Origin: Otatea glauca | Taxonomy: Eukaryota; Streptophyta; Magnoliopsida; Poales; Poaceae | Length of the DNA: 64,000 bases | Assembly (NCBI GenBank): GCA_036346275.1 | Contig: CM070722.1 | Coordinates: 63,215,524-63,279,523, forward strand | Direction: 5' to 3' | Shown here: positions 60,898-64,000 of the stretch, piece by piece | Layout of the letters: each line of letters begins with the position of its first letter | Position numbering within the stretch: position 1 is the first letter of the stretch | Made by a program: the position numbers and the translations under genes | The notes under the pieces: generated by a model | Told to the model about the DNA's origin: nothing | The model's input: only the letters and a program-made list of their open reading frames with translations | Database searches by the model: none

Positions 60898-61790
60898 TTG
60901 TACATAAAATATAAAGCCATCTTGTTAACGCCAAAAAAACGTGAAGAGTGGTTAATCGGCGACAACATACCTGACGAACACCGGGTTCAATTGATCAGGG
61001 CGTGCAAATCGATTTGATGCTGCAATCGGTAAGATAAACAGAGACTTCACACAGCTGATCTAGAGAAAGTAATCATCTTAGATCTAAACAGCTAGAAAGC
61101 CGATTAAACCTGAAGTGACGATAAGTCTAATTAGCCGATTAGGGCTAATCAGATGGTAAAAGGCAGATATTCCCAAAAAAGGCGATGCGCAACAAAATCA
61201 GAGAAAATCAAACCTGGCATAATTGATGAAGATCAACAATCGGCGATGCGCAACTTTATTGATCAAAATCAGATTACAGAAAAGTGTCTAAATTACATAA
61301 ACTACTCCTAGATGACAGAAAAGTAAACAAAAGTAATGCAAGTTGATTGATTGGATTGTGTTGTTTTTCTCGCTTGCCTTTAACTGTTTTTTATAGCTAT
61401 CGGCCGATCGTATCCTTCTCCAACATGCTGCAAAACATGATTCGTATCGGCCTCAACCCGGACAGTTCTTCCTAAAATATCGGTCTTTACCAAAATTTGG
61501 ATCTCTTTCCATATCCGATATTGGCTATAATATCTCTTAATCCTTAGCGTGATAATGCATCGGTATTCCTGCCAAATCTTGGTGCAAACATATGCTCTTC
61601 ATTTTTATGAGATAACATGTTATCTTCCAAAAATCCTGGTCATCGGCCTATACAATATCGGCTTGACACGATATCTCCACCAGTAACCATCTCATTTATG
61701 ACACCTTAAAAATCTTGATATGTGTATCATGCGTTTTAACTGTACGCTCCCCTTGAGATCTCTTCCCGTCGTTTCACCTTTTTTACCCTA
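60898..61790. other. Intergenic / old repeat with ATCGG motifs
   Basis: Contains repeated CGGCGATGCGCAAC (61182 and 61242) and many ATCGGC or GCCGAT motifs. It is probably part of the element carrying the plant-mobile-domain remnant. No coding sequence was recognised. Confidence 0.35.
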
Positions 61791-62515
61791 CTATAAATAT
61801 GAGGCCCCAACACTGTCATTCTCATGTGCAACGAGCTCTCAGAACCTTTGAATCGGCTTTCGAGCATGCTTCTGCTGACAAACTCATCAGTGCTCTAGTC
61901 TTCATCAATCCCCAGTCGGCTTTCACTCAGATCGACTGAATGGATCCTAGTTAGGTACTCATTTCGATCTCTAACAGTAATGACCAGTACTACCTAGGCC
62001 CGGTAGGAAACTTAGACTCTGATACGGTCATAAACCAGAAAATCCCCCGTCTCCCCCTATCGGCTTATGGATATAATATAAATGGGTGGAGCAAGAGTTT
62101 TAGGGCTTGGCTAACGACACTGAGAGGATGGAGAAACTGGTACAATCGAGTGGCAGCACAGAAGAGGGAGATTTGGGAGAGGATGGCTATAGTTGAATGA
62201 CTCCCGCTATCTTTAGCCGATCTAGAGGCCAATGCGCCCTTAGTGGCCACGGCCTGCTATTTCTGGTTAGACACTCTAAATGCCTTCATGTTCAAAACTG
62301 GTCCCATCGGTCCCACTCTGCTGGATGTGGCCCAAATGTGCTGCCTGTGGCCCGATGGGGAACAAATATCGACTTTCAGTGCCAAACCGAAGTTCAAGTT
62401 GATTAGATCCAAAAGTGAAGGATCGAGCAAATACATCGGAAATAACAACAAAGGAACCAGGTCCGTGTCGGACGAGGAATGTCGGCGTTTCGAGCGCCGG
62501 CAAGTAAATTTGTAA
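61791..62515 (+). pseudogene. Plant mobile domain (PMD)-like gene remnant
   Basis: A TATA-like CTATAAATATG (61791-61801) precedes a frame from about 61950. It reads GPVGNLDSDTV, then IPRLPLSAYGYNINGWSKSF, RAWLTTLRGWRNWYNR, a TGA stop (62198-62200), then LPLSLADLEANAPLV and FMFKTGPIGPTLLDV. The last block matches the conserved F-x-F-x-x-GP-x-x-PTL-x-DV signature of the transposon-derived plant mobile domain (PF10536), as I remember it. The first ATG (61941) meets TAG at the fifth codon. The protein is truncated after about 190 codons. It is a domesticated-transposon family or transposon cargo, here broken. Confidence 0.65.
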
Positions 62516-64000
62516 GTCTAAGGGGCTGCGCGTTCCCGCTCCCTGAATGGTTAGACCCTGGAGTCCAAGATGTCTCTTGGTTCGGCCAAGGTCCTACTCC
62601 AGCCAGACGTTGGTATTGTATTCATTGGGTGCGGATGACCGCACCGAAGTTTTTACAAGCGAGAGGTGGAGCCTCAACACTAGAATGATCTAAACTTAGC
62701 TCTCGAAGGAGAAGAAAAGAAGAAGAGGAAGAAGAGGAAAAAGCTCTCCGTAGCTCTTACTCCTTGCCTCGTTAGGAGGTTCCGCCTCCTTTTATTCAAG
62801 ATCTGAAAGGCGTGTTACATCGAGAATTGGCGAAGTGCCGGCGAGCTACTTCTAGGGCTTGATCTTGCCCGCCGTCGACCAATCGTTCGCTGATCGTCGC
62901 CGCCGCCGAGCCTATCGCTGGGTCGGTGGTCTAGCCGGTCGAGCGGTTAGGTAATCCTCCGGAAGTGGCGAGGCGCTCTCGTGATCCATGTGGGTCTTGA
63001 CGAGTCGCGTGTGACGTTGGAGTTGCCTCGGGAGAGAGCGTGTCCTTGCCTTGTGGGTGGTGGTTGATGGGACAGAGACGGGCTTCAGCAGCTTATCAAA
63101 TCGTTTTGGGAAGGGACCACCGCCTCGCTCGCCACTTCAATGACCGTTCGTGGGGCACGTGGCCTTAGGTTGACACGGACTCCGATCGCGCGCACGCGCT
63201 CGAAGTCGAGTCGCGGATCCCGCCCCGCCGCGGGTCGGGAACCTCGCTGAAGTCGGAGCCGGGGATCCGCCCCGCCGCGGAGTCGGGAACCCTGCTGAAG
63301 TCGGAGCCGCGGGATCCGTCCATTGCGGGTCGGGAACCTCGCTGAAGTCGGAGCCGGGATCCTGCCCCCGCCGTGGGGTCGGGAACCTCTTGAGTCGGAG
63401 TCGGACCGGTCGGAATGGTCTCCTGAATGGTCTCGTAGGCATTTGGGTAGCGGTAGGGACGGCTGCTTAGGCTGGGCCGATTCGAGGCCGCCGCTTGTCG
63501 CCTGGCTTTGCTTGTTGCAATTGGGCCGTTGGTGCACCTGCTTTATGAGTATTCGTCAAGAGCCCCGAACCTCCAATCGAGTTCGCGGACTCGGTTGGGG
63601 TTGAGCTTGATCGATCCGTTCAACTAGGTGGGCCAACGGGGCCTACCGCTTTTGCCGGGCGTGCCCTCAACGCATCCGACGCCCGCGGGATTACGTTCAC
63701 GAGGTATGCGAACCTCAGGAGCCTCTTAATTGCTTTGTTGTGCTGCGCGCGCACGGCTAGGTGTGTTTTTGCTCGTTCGCCTTCTTGACCGCCGGGTTCC
63801 GGTGGTGGGCGCCGCTTTCTCGCTACGGCATTTATTCTGAGTCGTTTGATCTTCCTTGAATGGGTATATAAGGGCGCCACGGGTTGCTCGAGCGGCAGAC
63901 TCTTAGACGAGACTCCTTTCCTTCTTGAAATGTGTTCAAGACACCCTTTAGTCTTGATTTGGTGATGACATCGTGGTGGAAGAGGAAGACCCTTTGAACG
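62516..64000. other. GC-rich, LTR-like DNA running off the window
   Basis: A purine-rich tract (62705-62745) is followed by GC-rich DNA with a ~50 bp tandem repeat (63200-63402). A strong TATA box, GGGTATATAAGGGCGCC (63857-63873), has a likely start about 30 bp on. The layout resembles an LTR or LTR promoter of a larger retroelement cut by the window edge. I could not find the other LTR or a target duplication. Confidence 0.35.
63200..63402. repeat. ~50 bp GC-rich tandem repeat (x4)
   Basis: Four units of GAAGTCGGAGCCG(C)GGATCC, then CCGC(G)GGGTCGGGAACCTC. Small indels in G and C runs distinguish the units. Open frames across it are repeat translations. Confidence 0.85.

Noticed and set aside
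63085..63604. Overlapping frames of 150 and 101 aa on the minus strand and 93 aa on the plus strand
   Set aside because: They translate the ~50 bp GC-rich tandem repeat and show no domain.
1..64000. tRNA, rRNA, bacterial operon or prokaryotic defence system
   Set aside because: No tRNA cloverleaf or rRNA sequence was noticed. Spliced plant genes and plant transposons show that this is a eukaryotic nuclear region.

Overview
The window is nuclear DNA from a flowering plant, almost certainly a grass. Genes are split by many short GT-AG introns. First exons and 5' flanks are GC-rich, while introns and intergenic DNA are AT-rich and full of plant transposons (solo LTRs, hAT elements, a Stowaway MITE, LINE pieces, foldbacks). 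From memory, the order CRY-DASH, V-ATPase subunit A, group-C bZIP matches rice chromosome 6 (roughly Os06g45100 to Os06g45140), so I read this as the orthologous interval in a rice relative or another grass. That placement is recall and was not searched.

Layout. 1-4.8 kb: a minus-strand LINE split by a 3.6 kb solo LTR, which itself holds a hAT element. 7.6-12.2 kb (-): an intact five-exon TBC/Rab-GAP gene with a hAT element in its last intron. 12.2-18.2 kb: repeat-rich intergenic DNA. 18.3-20.5 kb (+): a small spliced gene for a 116-aa protein of unknown function. 21.2-29.3 kb (-): a decayed CRY-DASH cryptochrome pseudogene whose first intron holds a second solo LTR of the 0.5-4.2 kb family, in opposite orientation. 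30.3-34.1 kb (-): an intact ten-exon DUF266/GT14-like glycosyltransferase. 35-39.5 kb: MITE-like DNA, a microsatellite cluster and a field of short inverted and direct motifs. 39.9-46.4 kb (-): an intact 19-exon gene for the catalytic A subunit of the vacuolar H+-ATPase. 46.5-54.4 kb: AT-rich repeats including a ~590 bp foldback. 54.5-56.2 kb (-): an intact six-exon bZIP gene. 57-61 kb: a nested cluster (MITE, hAT element, non-autonomous LTR retrotransposon). 61.8-64 kb: a broken plant-mobile-domain gene and GC-rich, LTR-like DNA.

The genes are not an operon or a pathway. They are independent housekeeping or regulatory genes: Rab-GTPase regulation, Golgi glycosylation, vacuolar acidification and transcription. 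For the four larger intact genes I joined the exons by hand. Each gave an uninterrupted reading frame with consistent intron phases (746, 386, 621 and 297 aa). This makes it unlikely that the many lesions in the CRY-DASH locus come from generally poor sequence. The strongest observations are the loss of the CRY-DASH gene, two solo LTRs with perfect target-site duplications whose LTRs carry a conserved spliced reading frame, and the nested insertion at 57-61 kb.
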